Shown in pieces: positions 9,488 through 18,730 of a DNA stretch of 64,000 bases. The position numbers and the translations under genes were made by a program. The stretch's first letter is position 1, and each line of letters starts with the position of its first letter. The stretch comes from Halobacteriovorax sp. JY17 (GTDB lineage Bacteria; Bdellovibrionota; Bacteriovoracia; Bacteriovoracales; Bacteriovoracaceae). The stretch spans positions 1,050,910 to 1,114,909 of the forward strand of contig NZ_NJER01000001.1 of the NCBI RefSeq assembly GCF_002753895.1, read 5' to 3'. Under the pieces are notes generated by a model. The model had not been told where the DNA came from and searched no databases. It saw only the letters and a program-made list of their open reading frames with translations.

Positions 9488-9633
9488 GTCTGCTCCAATT
9501 GAGGTTATATTAGACTAATTCATAATAATAAAATGTATATTTTCAAAGTGGCATCTTAGAGAAATTAAGGGCATGAGTCAATCGGCAAGTTGAATCAAAT
9601 CCAGAAAATTATTGCACTTTCTCCCTTAGATCG

Positions 9634-9662
9634 TTGACAATATGTTACATAATCCTTAATTA
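9634..9662 (+). promoter_or_regulatory. Sigma-70-type promoter for the 9710 gene
   Basis: TTGACA at 9634-9639, a 17-base spacer, and TAATTA at 9657-9662 lie about 50 bases upstream of the start codon on the plus strand. Confidence 0.6.
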
Positions 9663-9709
9663 AGGAAACATTCTAATATTTAAAATTCAAAAGACGGATC
9701 AAACTTTTT

Positions 9710-10333
9710 ATGAAAGGCGACTTAAGCAAAGAAGACCTATACGAATCTGTAAAAACCCTAGTTGAGTGCGAAATTCCACATATTCATTTGGATCAACACA
9801 AGCTATTTACCTTATTCAGCGTTGCGTTCCAATATATTCTCTTTCAATCTACAAAGAATCCAGGGGCTTACATCCTTAGAATCGAAGATAGCCAGCTAGC
9901 AGATAAGCTCTCGAAGAAATCAAAAGACCCATCAACTAGAAAATTCATGCAATCCTTACAAGTGCCAAGAAAGCTCAAATACGGAAAATCTATGTTCTTC
10001 CTAGACTTCTTTCACATTGGGTCATGGAATTTAACTAAAGATATTAAGGCCGAGAAATTAAAAGGTGCCATCATAGTCAAAAATACTTCGTCAAAACCTA
10101 TGGAGTTCATAGATCTTGAAGAAGGTGAAGAAGACATCATGGCCAGTCTTCCAAAGAATTACTTTTTAACCTCCCTACAAGAGACAATGCCCAAGACAAT
10201 TACCATTGCTTTTGAACAAGAATTTGAAGGCGTTGAAACACTTTCCTTTCCATTTATCAAAAAAGAGAAGCAACTCTCAATTTCAGGTGTCACTATTGGA
10301 AAAGATATTGATTGGGACAATTTAGACGACTAA
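9710..10333 (+). CDS. Hypothetical protein (207 aa, cytoplasmic)
   Basis: The 207-residue protein has no signal peptide or membrane segment, a lysine-rich centre and an acidic C terminus (D-I-D-W-D-N-L-D-D). I recognise no domain. A well-formed promoter lies upstream and the ORF is free of overlaps, so the gene is probably real. The ATG at 9710 has only a weak Shine-Dalgarno (CGGA). It is divergent from fusA and followed by the large lipoprotein gene, which has its own promoter. Confidence 0.7.
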   Translation: MKGDLSKEDLYESVKTLVECEIPHIHLDQHKLFTLFSVAFQYILFQSTKNPGAYILRIEDSQLADKLSKKSKDPSTRKFMQSLQVPRKLKYGKSMFFLDFFHIGSWNLTKDIKAEKLKGAIIVKNTSSKPMEFIDLEEGEEDIMASLPKNYFLTSLQETMPKTITIAFEQEFEGVETLSFPFIKKEKQLSISGVTIGKDIDWDNLDD

Positions 10334-10459
10334 ATAAAACTAAAGAACGCTCCTTAATTTTACCTAAATTTCAACACTGTGACACAATTTTAGGCCACTC
10401 TTCCCCTATCTATTGTCACATTTTCAATTACTTAAGTGATCTTTTATTGTTTTCATAAA

Positions 10460-10487
10460 TAAAGATTATCCTATAAAGAACCGATGA
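10460..10487 (+). promoter_or_regulatory. Sigma-28 (FliA)-like promoter for the first large lipoprotein
   Basis: TAAA at 10460-10463 and ACCGATGA at 10480-10487 resemble the FliA consensus TAAA-N15-GCCGATAA, with a 16-base spacer. The predicted transcript start is about 30 bases before the ATG. Confidence 0.5.
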
Positions 10488-10524
10488 ACTTAACAGTCTA
10501 TATGGTTAATAAGGAAATCTACCC

Positions 10525-13476
10525 ATGAAGAAGTTTCTATTTCTTACTCTAATACTCATTTTTTCAGCGTGCTCTAAAAAAGGCGCGGGAACTCCTGCCA
10601 AACTAAGGTTACTCTCTTCTGCCATAACAGCAGGACTGACAACAGCAGGTGGGGCGATCATCACAGGAAAGAGCTCAACTGGTGAAGCCTTCCAAATGGG
10701 ACTCCAACTTGGAACGGAATCAACTGATATAGAACTCTCTCCTGGAGACTGGGAATTTGCGGCGATTACATGGGAAAATGAAAATGGACTTGGCCCACTA
10801 ACAGGAAAGAATAGATGTGCCCTTTCAAATGCTAAAATTGAAGGTGAAGAAGTTGTTGTTGATTTAAACTTAAGTCCTGCAACTTGTACTCTAAGTTTCT
10901 TTAGTACTCCTGAAAATATTACGACTGATCAATTTAATACTTTAAGACTAGTGGCATGTTCGAATCTATCGAACATTGTTGATGACAACTCATCATGTTC
11001 ATCCAATCCATTACAACAAGGAAGTAATTTAAGTTATAGAATTGTCTTCAAAGGTATGAACTTGTCCAATGGAGCTGAGTTATCAAGTCTCTCCTCTGCT
11101 TGTATAAAAGACATTAACTTAACAAACTCTGACTACATCACAAATTATAAACTACCGTTAAATTCAAATGGAAATTTTCCATTTCTTATTGCGGCCTATG
11201 AAGGACTAAATTGTGAGTTTGATGACCTTGAGTCAACTTACCTCTTTCAAGCTTCAAACCTTACGGGACGACCTTTAGCTGACTCTCAAGTTTTCGCTGG
11301 CCCATCAGCAGGTCAAACATCTTTCTTCTTCGCTGACAATTACGCTGGAATTGGAGATAATACTTTTGCTAATAGTGGAATGCTCCCTCCTGCTCAAACA
11401 ATTCAATATCGCTATGACGATCCTACGGAATCCGGCGGTGGTGGTGATAACTATCAAAATACCAGAGAGGCCTTTAATAATATTGTAGGTTCTCAAAACC
11501 TTACGAGTCCTTGGACCCTAGGTTCAAAGGCTAAGCTATCAATTCCCATCTCAGATGCCGCGGATGAAATAATAGCTATCGAGTCTACATCACAGACTGA
11601 TATCTTCAATAGCATAAGCTTTAATTTTAACAATTTTGGGTCAGAATGCCCTACAGCTACAACATTTGATAGCGCGACAAAGACTTTTACAATTAATTAC
11701 TGTCCTCAATTCGACAATCTTCCAACGTATACAACGACTAATGATATAGTAAATTCACTTAACACCGCACTCACAAACGCAGGATTTATCCCTGGCTTAA
11801 CTGTAACCAATCTAAGACCAAGTAGTAATCTTTCCGGATCAATTACTCCTGGGAGTACAGCACTCGATATGGGAAGAGAAGCTGAATCACCATGGAAGAG
11901 AAACTCTGGTCTCTACGGAGAAATTGCAGGAGCTTTTCACGGTCACCTAGGTGCGATACTTTTTAGAGCTGGTTATGAAACGTGTTCTGAAATTCCAACT
12001 TCTGGCTCGTTTCAATACGACCTAGGAGATAGAGACATTATAGAATTTAGATTTTCCTCTGGAAAAATTCCAATGACGAGTTGGATGACAGGTTTTGGAA
12101 CTGTAGAGAATCCAAATATTTTTGAAAAGAGAGTTGCTTTCTATGAAGAAGGGCAGATGCGTGAATTCTATGAATTCAATTGCACTGGAAATAAATTCGC
12201 TGGCTTCTACAGATCAAATCATATAGATGTTAATGAAGATCACCGAGTTGAAGCTTACTTCGACGCTCAAGACTCTGACCATTTAAAGTTTGAATCCAAT
12301 ATCTATGACGTTCAAAATTATGGTGGACAAAACTCACAGAGAAAACAATGGTCTTATCTAGTAAGTGATAATAGTGTTCAAAATGTAAAGCTCTGGACAG
12401 CTAGATATTATAACGATCAAGCAGTACCTATAGAACATGGTGATGTCTATGCAGCTCAAATCACCGACTCCCTGATCTACACTTCTTCAAAACACTATGA
12501 CTCTGCTCAGCTTTTGAGTGGCCATATTGATTTCGAAACAAATACAGATACACATCAAGACTTTAGTTATGATGGAACTCCTTCGACATCAACAGGATTT
12601 ACAAATCCTCTTGATATTTCCCCATCAACTCTTGCAATGAATCAACTACAATTTCCAAAACTTCGTGAAGCCGTTCCTACTCACCTAGCACCAATGTCTA
12701 TGCATGACTCAAGACTCTTTGCTGGCTTTGGACCTAACGTCACTTATCAGGCATATAAGAGAACAATGGATTTCTTTGATGATTGGAACTCTAGATTGAA
12801 TGGAGTATCAGGCTGCTTAGCTGATCTAAATGAGGTTCATCAATTCTTATTAGGCGATGCAACTTCTCTCTTTCCAGATTCAGTGAACTACGTTTACGCC
12901 CATAACTTTACTTCGGTCTATACTATGAGCAATAGTTTTATTAGTTCTAATGGCTGTACTCAGATAACTTGGGATACTAGTTTCAATGCTATAACAATTG
13001 ATCCACTTAGCTTTAGAAATTACGATGAAATGGCTGCCGTTTCCCAAGATCAACTTACAGAAGGAACTCTTTTTAATTTTTCTATTCCAACAACAATTCT
13101 AGGTTCTCCACAAGTATTTACAAATACCTTGGTTGCAACTAGTGAAATTCCAGGTTCAGGGCAAAATAAAGGAAGCTTGAGATTATTTGGAGATCAAGAC
13201 TATGAGGCTCTTTACATGGGGCCACCCCCTCCTATCCAATCAGGATCAACAACTTTATTCACAGTGCCAGTCGCGGGCGTTTATCCAGGGTCTACAACTA
13301 ATGTAGGAACAACTGGCGTATCTGGAACCGCGTCTTGTAACTTTGACCCTACTTTTACCATGCTTATGTGTACACCAGATGGTGCTCAAGCTACTAGTGA
13401 TGTCTGGACTATTGAAATTATAAATCCGCCTCTAGGTAGAAATGTAATAGAAACCACAACAATCACTGCTCCGTAG
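10525..13476 (+). CDS. Large surface lipoprotein (983 aa)
   Basis: Residues 1-16 form a lipoprotein signal peptide with lipobox F-S-A-C16, so the mature protein is lipid-anchored. Residues about 24-135 form a module shared with the next gene: a G-L-T-T-x-x-G-G-A pattern, then D-W-E-F-A-A-I-T-W, then paired cysteines. The rest is a long Ser/Thr/Asn-rich region with scattered cysteine pairs and a possible C-terminal beta-sandwich; I recognise no catalytic domain. AAGGA precedes the ATG. A FliA-like promoter lies upstream and an imperfect terminator downstream. I expect a cell-surface or outer-membrane-anchored protein expressed with motility; the function is unknown. Confidence 0.85.
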   Translation: MKKFLFLTLILIFSACSKKGAGTPAKLRLLSSAITAGLTTAGGAIITGKSSTGEAFQMGLQLGTESTDIELSPGDWEFAAITWENENGLGPLTGKNRCALSNAKIEGEEVVVDLNLSPATCTLSFFSTPENITTDQFNTLRLVACSNLSNIVDDNSSCSSNPLQQGSNLSYRIVFKGMNLSNGAELSSLSSACIKDINLTNSDYITNYKLPLNSNGNFPFLIAAYEGLNCEFDDLESTYLFQASNLTGRPLADSQVFAGPSAGQTSFFFADNYAGIGDNTFANSGMLPPAQTIQYRYDDPTESGGGGDNYQNTREAFNNIVGSQNLTSPWTLGSKAKLSIPISDAADEIIAIESTSQTDIFNSISFNFNNFGSECPTATTFDSATKTFTINYCPQFDNLPTYTTTNDIVNSLNTALTNAGFIPGLTVTNLRPSSNLSGSITPGSTALDMGREAESPWKRNSGLYGEIAGAFHGHLGAILFRAGYETCSEIPTSGSFQYDLGDRDIIEFRFSSGKIPMTSWMTGFGTVENPNIFEKRVAFYEEGQMREFYEFNCTGNKFAGFYRSNHIDVNEDHRVEAYFDAQDSDHLKFESNIYDVQNYGGQNSQRKQWSYLVSDNSVQNVKLWTARYYNDQAVPIEHGDVYAAQITDSLIYTSSKHYDSAQLLSGHIDFETNTDTHQDFSYDGTPSTSTGFTNPLDISPSTLAMNQLQFPKLREAVPTHLAPMSMHDSRLFAGFGPNVTYQAYKRTMDFFDDWNSRLNGVSGCLADLNEVHQFLLGDATSLFPDSVNYVYAHNFTSVYTMSNSFISSNGCTQITWDTSFNAITIDPLSFRNYDEMAAVSQDQLTEGTLFNFSIPTTILGSPQVFTNTLVATSEIPGSGQNKGSLRLFGDQDYEALYMGPPPPIQSGSTTLFTVPVAGVYPGSTTNVGTTGVSGTASCNFDPTFTMLMCTPDGAQATSDVWTIEIINPPLGRNVIETTTITAP

Positions 13477-13506
13477 ACAATTAAACAAGTCACTTACTCA
13501 AATATA

Positions 13507-13546
13507 GGCCACCAATTCTTGGTGGCTTATGACACTTTTTTCATCA
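13507..13546 (+). terminator. Probable terminator between the two large lipoprotein genes
   Basis: An 8-bp stem (GCCACCAA/TTGGTGGC, 3-base loop) is followed about 9 bases later by a run of six or more T. The gap before the T run makes it imperfect. Confidence 0.5.
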
Positions 13547-13554
13547 TTTTCAAA

Positions 13555-13581
13555 TAAACTTTATTATATAGATACCGATAA
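13555..13581 (+). promoter_or_regulatory. Sigma-28 (FliA)-like promoter for the second large lipoprotein
   Basis: TAAA at 13555-13558, exactly 15 bases, then ACCGATAA at 13574-13581: one mismatch from the FliA consensus -10 GCCGATAA at ideal spacing. The predicted start site is about 30 bases before the TTG start codon. Confidence 0.65.
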
Positions 13582-13618
13582 ATTAAGTACTTTAGTGTAA
13601 CTAATAAAGGACATAGTT

Positions 13619-16600
13619 TTGAAATTTCTCACTCTTATCACTCTTCTACTTCTAACTGCTTCTTGTTCCAAGAAAGGCGGACAAACAAGTGCTGACTTTA
13701 AACTCGTTTTAAGTGGAATATCCGGATTAACAACAAGTACTGGTGGAGCAATGCTTTGGGGAAAAGCTTCTTCGGGTGCAAGCTTTTCTGTGAATTTAAA
13801 TTCAATTGCAGGAGACCTAGAACTAGAGCTTAGAAATGATACTTGGGACTTCTATGCCATCACATGGAATAGCTTAAGCGGCCTAAATATAGATGGTGTC
13901 ACAAGTTGTGCTACTTCAAAAGGAAATATACTTGCAGGAGGAGAGCTTTCAATTGACTTAAGTTTATCAAATCTAAACTGTGCTCAAACAGACTTCTCTC
14001 CAACTAACAACTACGTCGCAGCAGAATACACCTTTCCAAAGTTGAACCTAAGTAGTTGTAAAGATCTTTCAAATTTAACAACTTCAGTTCCATGTGCGCC
14101 GGACCCAGCCAATCACAATATAGGTCACCTTAGGTCTTATCGAGTGATACTTCCAGAATTTATTGAAGGTGATGCCGGAGACTTTTCTCTATCAAACTCA
14201 CCTCTCATTTCAGAATGTATAGTCGACCCAGGTCCAGGAATAGAGTCGCATTTAAATAGTGATGATTTAAACCTTCCCCTAGGAAATGGAAGTACACCAT
14301 TTAGAACAATCTTAAGAGGATACTTTGATCAAGCATGTGGAGAGACAAGAGGCTTTGTTGACGACATTTATAAAAATGGACTCTACGCTCCAAACGAAGC
14401 AATTTTAAATGGAAACCTTCGAACATATTCGTACACTGACTCAACAGTAGAGAAATTCTTTGTTCATCACCTACTAACTTCTGCAAATGCATGTAATTTA
14501 GCAAGTCCTGTTGTCGGAGAATTCTCGACAGGATCAGGAACTACGGATGACCCTTACGGGATTTGTACTCCAGAACAATTTAATTCTGTTGGAGATGATA
14601 CAGGACTTCTCTCAAGTAACTTTGAGTTACTAAGAGACTTAGACTTTGGAGGATATTCTTCAGGAGTAAACGATCCTCTAGGAAGTATTGCTTGCTCTGA
14701 CCTTGGAACCTCCATCGTCCCTTTTGGAGGACTAGACTCCAACCCTAGTTGTGGATCACCAATCACGACTCCTAACGTATTCATGGGTAATTTCAACGGG
14801 AATGGACATTGGATGAGAAATATCTTTCTAATGGAAGATGACTTTTCCTACCTAGGAATTTTTAGAAAACTTCAAGGAAATGTCTCCAATCTTAGAGTTG
14901 AAAATATTGAAATTGAAGGTAGCGCCTATGTCGGAGCGATCGCTGGTCACGCCGAAGGTGCATCCTCTTCAATAACTAACGTCATTGCTCATAAGGGCTT
15001 TATTGCAGGCAGCAATAGCTCTGCTCCAGTCTATGTTGGAGGACTTGCTGGTCAGCTTGCCATGAACTTTAACTTTTCAGGCAACCATGCCCTTAGGTTT
15101 GAAGTTGAAGGGGACGGTGACTATATTGGAGGGCTCGTTGGTAATAGTGAAGCCTCTATCCTCTCATCTTCTTTTACAGGAAGTATAACCACAAGCGGTA
15201 ATCAAGCAACTGCGCCTTCTTATATTGGAGGAATTAGTGGAAAGCAAATGTCAGGAGATATTATTGAATCAAAATCAAATGGTGGAATTGTAGTATCGGG
15301 AACAAATATTGGTGGGATCACCGGCTATCTCCCAACAAACTCTTCGATACTAGACAGCTACTCTCTGATGGCACTATACACAGCTCATCCAGGACCAGCG
15401 ATAAATCTAGGCGGACTCGTTGGAAACGCATCTGGTTCAAATGTGATCTCCAATTCCTACTTCGCAGGAAGTACTAAATCTTCTTGCCCCACAGGATGTA
15501 ATGTCGGCCAAATGGCCGGTCTGCAAGCTGGGACAACATCTCCAGACTCTTATGGTGTTGGTGTTGACTTATCCCAAGGCGGGTTAACAGGAAGTTTAAT
15601 AAGTTACTCTACTCTCGAAACTCAGTACTTTTCAATCTCGCTTGCCACAGGCTGGAGCTGGGGAACGATATGGCAAGCTCAAATAGAAGGCTCCCTTCCA
15701 AGACTCTCTTGGGAAACTCCTGAATTAGACCACTGTGTGGCAAGTATTAACTACGATCCTATCTCTCTACAAATTGCAGCTGGAAGAGGAAGCGCAAACT
15801 CTCCTATTGAAATTTGCTCTCCTACACAGTTTAGAGATCTTAAGAATCACTCTGGGAAGAACTTCATTCTCTCAAATAATATTAATCTCCGCGAATTTAC
15901 AGAAACTGACTCTTCAGTCAATTTCACTAATAAACTCAACGGTAATGGCTACGCCATTCACGATCTCTTTATGGGTAATGCCTCCGTAGATGACTATGCC
16001 CTTATAAAAACTATTGGGACCAATGGAGTTATTGAAAATTTAAATATTATAGGACTAGATATTGAGTCTTTTTTTGCAACAAATGTTGGAACTCTCGCGG
16101 GCACAAACCTTGGTCTTCTCGACAATATAAATGTCATCGCCTCTAAAACCACTGGAGGAATTAATATTGGTGGAATTGTTGGTAATAATGGCCCTGGGGC
16201 AATCATTAAGAATTCAAAGTATAACTTTGGAATTGGAGTGATAGGAACAGATAGTGTTGGCGGAATTGCTGGACAAAATAGTGGGCTCATCACTAAAAGT
16301 GTCAGTAATGGCTACTTCGATATAACGGCGACAACTAATAATCTTGGCGCTGTCACTGGATACAATAATGTCTTGGGGGTTGTCTCAGAGGTTTCCTCCT
16401 CTTCAACGATCCACTTAAATTACGAAGGAAACTCAATTGGAGGAATCGTTGGATATAACCACGGTCGCGTTGAGAATGTTATTAATAATCCATATTCAAG
16501 TATCATTATTAACTATACGCCTAACTCAAATATTGGAGGTATAGTTGGAAAGAATGAAACCACAGGAAAAATTAAGAACGTTATTCAAGTAGCTTCCATA

Positions 16601-17212
16601 TCAGGAAATCCTATAAGCTCAGATACTGGGCCAATTGTAGGATTAAATAATGCAACGGCTCCAGATCTTATAGATACATTCTATTCAAATAGGCCACACT
16701 TAACTGCAGCGACTTTCAGTTCTCCGATCCTAAATGCCACATATGTGGGCGCAGACTGTGTTGTACAACTAAGTAATGATCCAAGTGCCTCTATTGCAAT
16801 TGGTGATTTTGCCGTCTTTGGAAGTGAAGACAGGCTGCATGAGGTAACAGGCTTTTCGGCTTCTGATGCCACGATTCAAATCTCTTCAGATGAATGCTCA
16901 AAGATACAAATGTATGGTGGTAATATGAATCTCTATGACTTTTCATTAGGTAATGAGATTGGAACCTATGTTAAGTCAGATGATCTAAAAAAGATTTCCC
17001 AGTACTGTCTGGATACAATCCCCGTAGCTGATTATAATTTTAGATGTACAAATGGTTGGGATATTATTGAAGACGAACAATTTGGGAATGGCTTCAATTA
17101 CCTAAGGAATATATTTAGATCTGAATTATTAAAGTCTCCTCCTCCTACAAATTCCCCTATCTGGGTAGTAGAGGAAGACTACGACTATCCTAGTTTATTA
17201 TTTGACTGGTAA
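13619..17212 (+). CDS. Large surface lipoprotein with two GLUG-type beta-helix modules (1197 aa)
   Basis: A TTG start follows AAAGGA. The signal peptide ends in lipobox T-A-S-C16. Residues about 25-135 are the module shared with the 983-residue lipoprotein. Two long modules then begin with the same kind of entry motif, I-C-T-P-E-Q-F at about residue 317 and I-C-S-P-T-Q-F at about 735. Each is followed by a D-L-D-F or N-I-N-L segment and by repeats of the form (I/L)-G-G-(I/L)-(V/T/S)-G-x-N, the GLUG repeat pattern, predicted to form a right-handed beta-helix. Such proteins are commonly adhesins or surface scaffolds. The gene has a FliA-like promoter and a terminator at 17214-17237. Anchoring and repeats are visible; an adhesive role is inference. 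Confidence 0.88.
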   Translation: MKFLTLITLLLLTASCSKKGGQTSADFKLVLSGISGLTTSTGGAMLWGKASSGASFSVNLNSIAGDLELELRNDTWDFYAITWNSLSGLNIDGVTSCATSKGNILAGGELSIDLSLSNLNCAQTDFSPTNNYVAAEYTFPKLNLSSCKDLSNLTTSVPCAPDPANHNIGHLRSYRVILPEFIEGDAGDFSLSNSPLISECIVDPGPGIESHLNSDDLNLPLGNGSTPFRTILRGYFDQACGETRGFVDDIYKNGLYAPNEAILNGNLRTYSYTDSTVEKFFVHHLLTSANACNLASPVVGEFSTGSGTTDDPYGICTPEQFNSVGDDTGLLSSNFELLRDLDFGGYSSGVNDPLGSIACSDLGTSIVPFGGLDSNPSCGSPITTPNVFMGNFNGNGHWMRNIFLMEDDFSYLGIFRKLQGNVSNLRVENIEIEGSAYVGAIAGHAEGASSSITNVIAHKGFIAGSNSSAPVYVGGLAGQLAMNFNFSGNHALRFEVEGDGDYIGGLVGNSEASILSSSFTGSITTSGNQATAPSYIGGISGKQMSGDIIESKSNGGIVVSGTNIGGITGYLPTNSSILDSYSLMALYTAHPGPAINLGGLVGNASGSNVISNSYFAGSTKSSCPTGCNVGQMAGLQAGTTSPDSYGVGVDLSQGGLTGSLISYSTLETQYFSISLATGWSWGTIWQAQIEGSLPRLSWETPELDHCVASINYDPISLQIAAGRGSANSPIEICSPTQFRDLKNHSGKNFILSNNINLREFTETDSSVNFTNKLNGNGYAIHDLFMGNASVDDYALIKTIGTNGVIENLNIIGLDIESFFATNVGTLAGTNLGLLDNINVIASKTTGGINIGGIVGNNGPGAIIKNSKYNFGIGVIGTDSVGGIAGQNSGLITKSVSNGYFDITATTNNLGAVTGYNNVLGVVSEVSSSSTIHLNYEGNSIGGIVGYNHGRVENVINNPYSSIIINYTPNSNIGGIVGKNETTGKIKNVIQVASISGNPISSDTGPIVGLNNATAPDLIDTFYSNRPHLTAATFSSPILNATYVGADCVVQLSNDPSASIAIGDFAVFGSEDRLHEVTGFSASDATIQISSDECSKIQMYGGNMNLYDFSLGNEIGTYVKSDDLKKISQYCLDTIPVADYNFRCTNGWDIIEDEQFGNGFNYLRNIFRSELLKSPPPTNSPIWVVEEDYDYPSLLFDW

Positions 17213-17213
17213 T

Positions 17214-17237
17214 AAAAAAGGGACCAATTGGTCCCTT
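17214..17237. terminator. Bidirectional terminator between convergent lipoprotein and subtilase genes
   Basis: The stem AAGGGACC/GGTCCCTT with loop AATT lies between the two stop codons. On the minus strand it is followed by six U; on the plus strand the tail is pyrimidine-rich. Confidence 0.85.
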
Positions 17238-17262
17238 CTCTTCTTTATACATTTAAATTTAA

Positions 17263-18561
17263 TTATTGCTTAACAGCTGCGGCCAAATCGACAAGTCCAC
17301 CTGAAGCGACTTTAGTAGAGAAACTTCTACTCTTACTCACTGTATCCATAATGATATTTTTCAATTGCACTGGAGACAAGTTAGGATTTCTAGAAAGGAT
17401 CTCTGCGGCAACACCAGCAGTATTAGGTGAGGCCATAGAAGTTCCAGACATTGAAGAATATCTATTTCCAGGAACAGTTGAATAAATCGACGATCCAGGA
17501 GCGATGACATCAACATTCTTAATTCCATAATTAGAAAAGTAAGACATTCCTAATTTTGAATTAGAGGCAACAACTAATAGACTTTCTGATTCAAATGATG
17601 CTGGATAAGTAAGACGTGTGTCTATATTTTGAGAACTATTTCCCGCTGCTGCAACAACTAGAACTCCATACTCAGAACCAATATAGTCGATAACTTCTTT
17701 AACCAGCATTCCACCTTCATTATGAGACTTTCCAAAAGAGCAATTAATCACTCTCGCACCATTCTTCGCTGCATACATGAACGCTTCTGCCACATCAACA
17801 TCTGTTTCATCAGAGCTATTTGGAACTGTTCTGATTCCCATAATCTCTACATTTGATGCTACACCGGCAATTCCCTTTCCATTATTTTGTTTAGCCGCAA
17901 TAGTTCCCGAAACGTGAGTACCATGACTATGCCCATCCATAATATCCATCGTGGCATTTCCCTCGTCATCGCGTACAAGAGTATTAATTCCGTGAATATC
18001 GTCAATGTAACCATTGCCATCATCATCGATTCCATTGCCAGGAATTTCTCCAGAGTTTGTCCACATCACCTCTCTTAGATCTTCGTGATTATAATCAACA
18101 CCAGTATCTACTACTGCGACAATAATTTTCTCAGAGTTAGAGCTATCGTAATTTTCGTAGGCAGCAAAGACATTCATTCCCTTACTATCAGCTGGTTTAA
18201 ATCCCCAAAGTTTACTAACCTTTGGATCATTAAATGGACCAGAGCCTTTGTTAAATCCGTGGGCAACTTTATGAGGATTTAACGCCTTTGGAAGCTCTTC
18301 CCTCTTAGCATAGAAGTCTTTATTAACCGAGAGAATGGCACTTGAAGTCTTTAGGTCTCTTTCGAGTTCTAAGACATTCTTTGTTCTTACAATATAAGTA
18401 TTTTTAAAAAGGTGCATTGAAGACTTTATTAAATCATTTGCAGGAAGAGAACTTCCCTCTTTTAATTTAACAATTAATCTTCCTTGATGAAACTTTGGAG
18501 AAGATGCCATGGCACTTGAACCAAGAACGAGAGAAGCTATAACTAATGATTTCTTTATCAA
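17263..18561 (-). CDS. Secreted subtilisin-like (S8) serine protease
   Basis: The 432-residue protein starts at a TTG with AAAGGA upstream. Residues 1-20 form a signal peptide. About residues 25-95 form an inhibitor-I9-like propeptide (F-H-Q-G-R-L-I-V-K-L-K start). The catalytic domain carries Asp152 in V-V-D-T-G-V, His213 in H-G-T-H-V-S-G, oxyanion Asn308 in A-A-A-G-N-S and Ser375 in S-G-T-S-M-A-S-P. A D-D-D-G-N-G-Y-I-D-D stretch (about 179-188) is the calcium-type loop seen in many subtilases. All catalytic residues are intact, so it should be an active secreted endopeptidase. It ends at about the domain boundary with no extra C-terminal modules. Confidence 0.96.
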   Translation of the reverse strand: MIKKSLVIASLVLGSSAMASSPKFHQGRLIVKLKEGSSLPANDLIKSSMHLFKNTYIVRTKNVLELERDLKTSSAILSVNKDFYAKREELPKALNPHKVAHGFNKGSGPFNDPKVSKLWGFKPADSKGMNVFAAYENYDSSNSEKIIVAVVDTGVDYNHEDLREVMWTNSGEIPGNGIDDDGNGYIDDIHGINTLVRDDEGNATMDIMDGHSHGTHVSGTIAAKQNNGKGIAGVASNVEIMGIRTVPNSSDETDVDVAEAFMYAAKNGARVINCSFGKSHNEGGMLVKEVIDYIGSEYGVLVVAAAGNSSQNIDTRLTYPASFESESLLVVASNSKLGMSYFSNYGIKNVDVIAPGSSIYSTVPGNRYSSMSGTSMASPNTAGVAAEILSRNPNLSPVQLKNIIMDTVSKSRSFSTKVASGGLVDLAAAVKQ

Positions 18562-18690
18562 AACAATTCCTTTGTTTACGTTTATTTAAATAGTTTAGAA
18601 ATTAAATTTCAAAATGACATCACACAATTTCTGACATCTTTCTCCGACAAAAAGAATCAACTATAAAGAAATTTCCAAACTATAAATAAT

Positions 18691-18699
18691 TGTTATAAT
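18691..18699 (+). promoter_or_regulatory. Extended -10 promoter for the 18731 gene
   Basis: The string TGTTATAAT contains a perfect TATAAT with the TGn extension. It lies about 30 bases upstream of the GTG start codon; the -35 region is weak. Confidence 0.65.
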
Positions 18700-18730
18700 G
18701 AATCCTTAATTTACTTCAACGAGCAATTTT

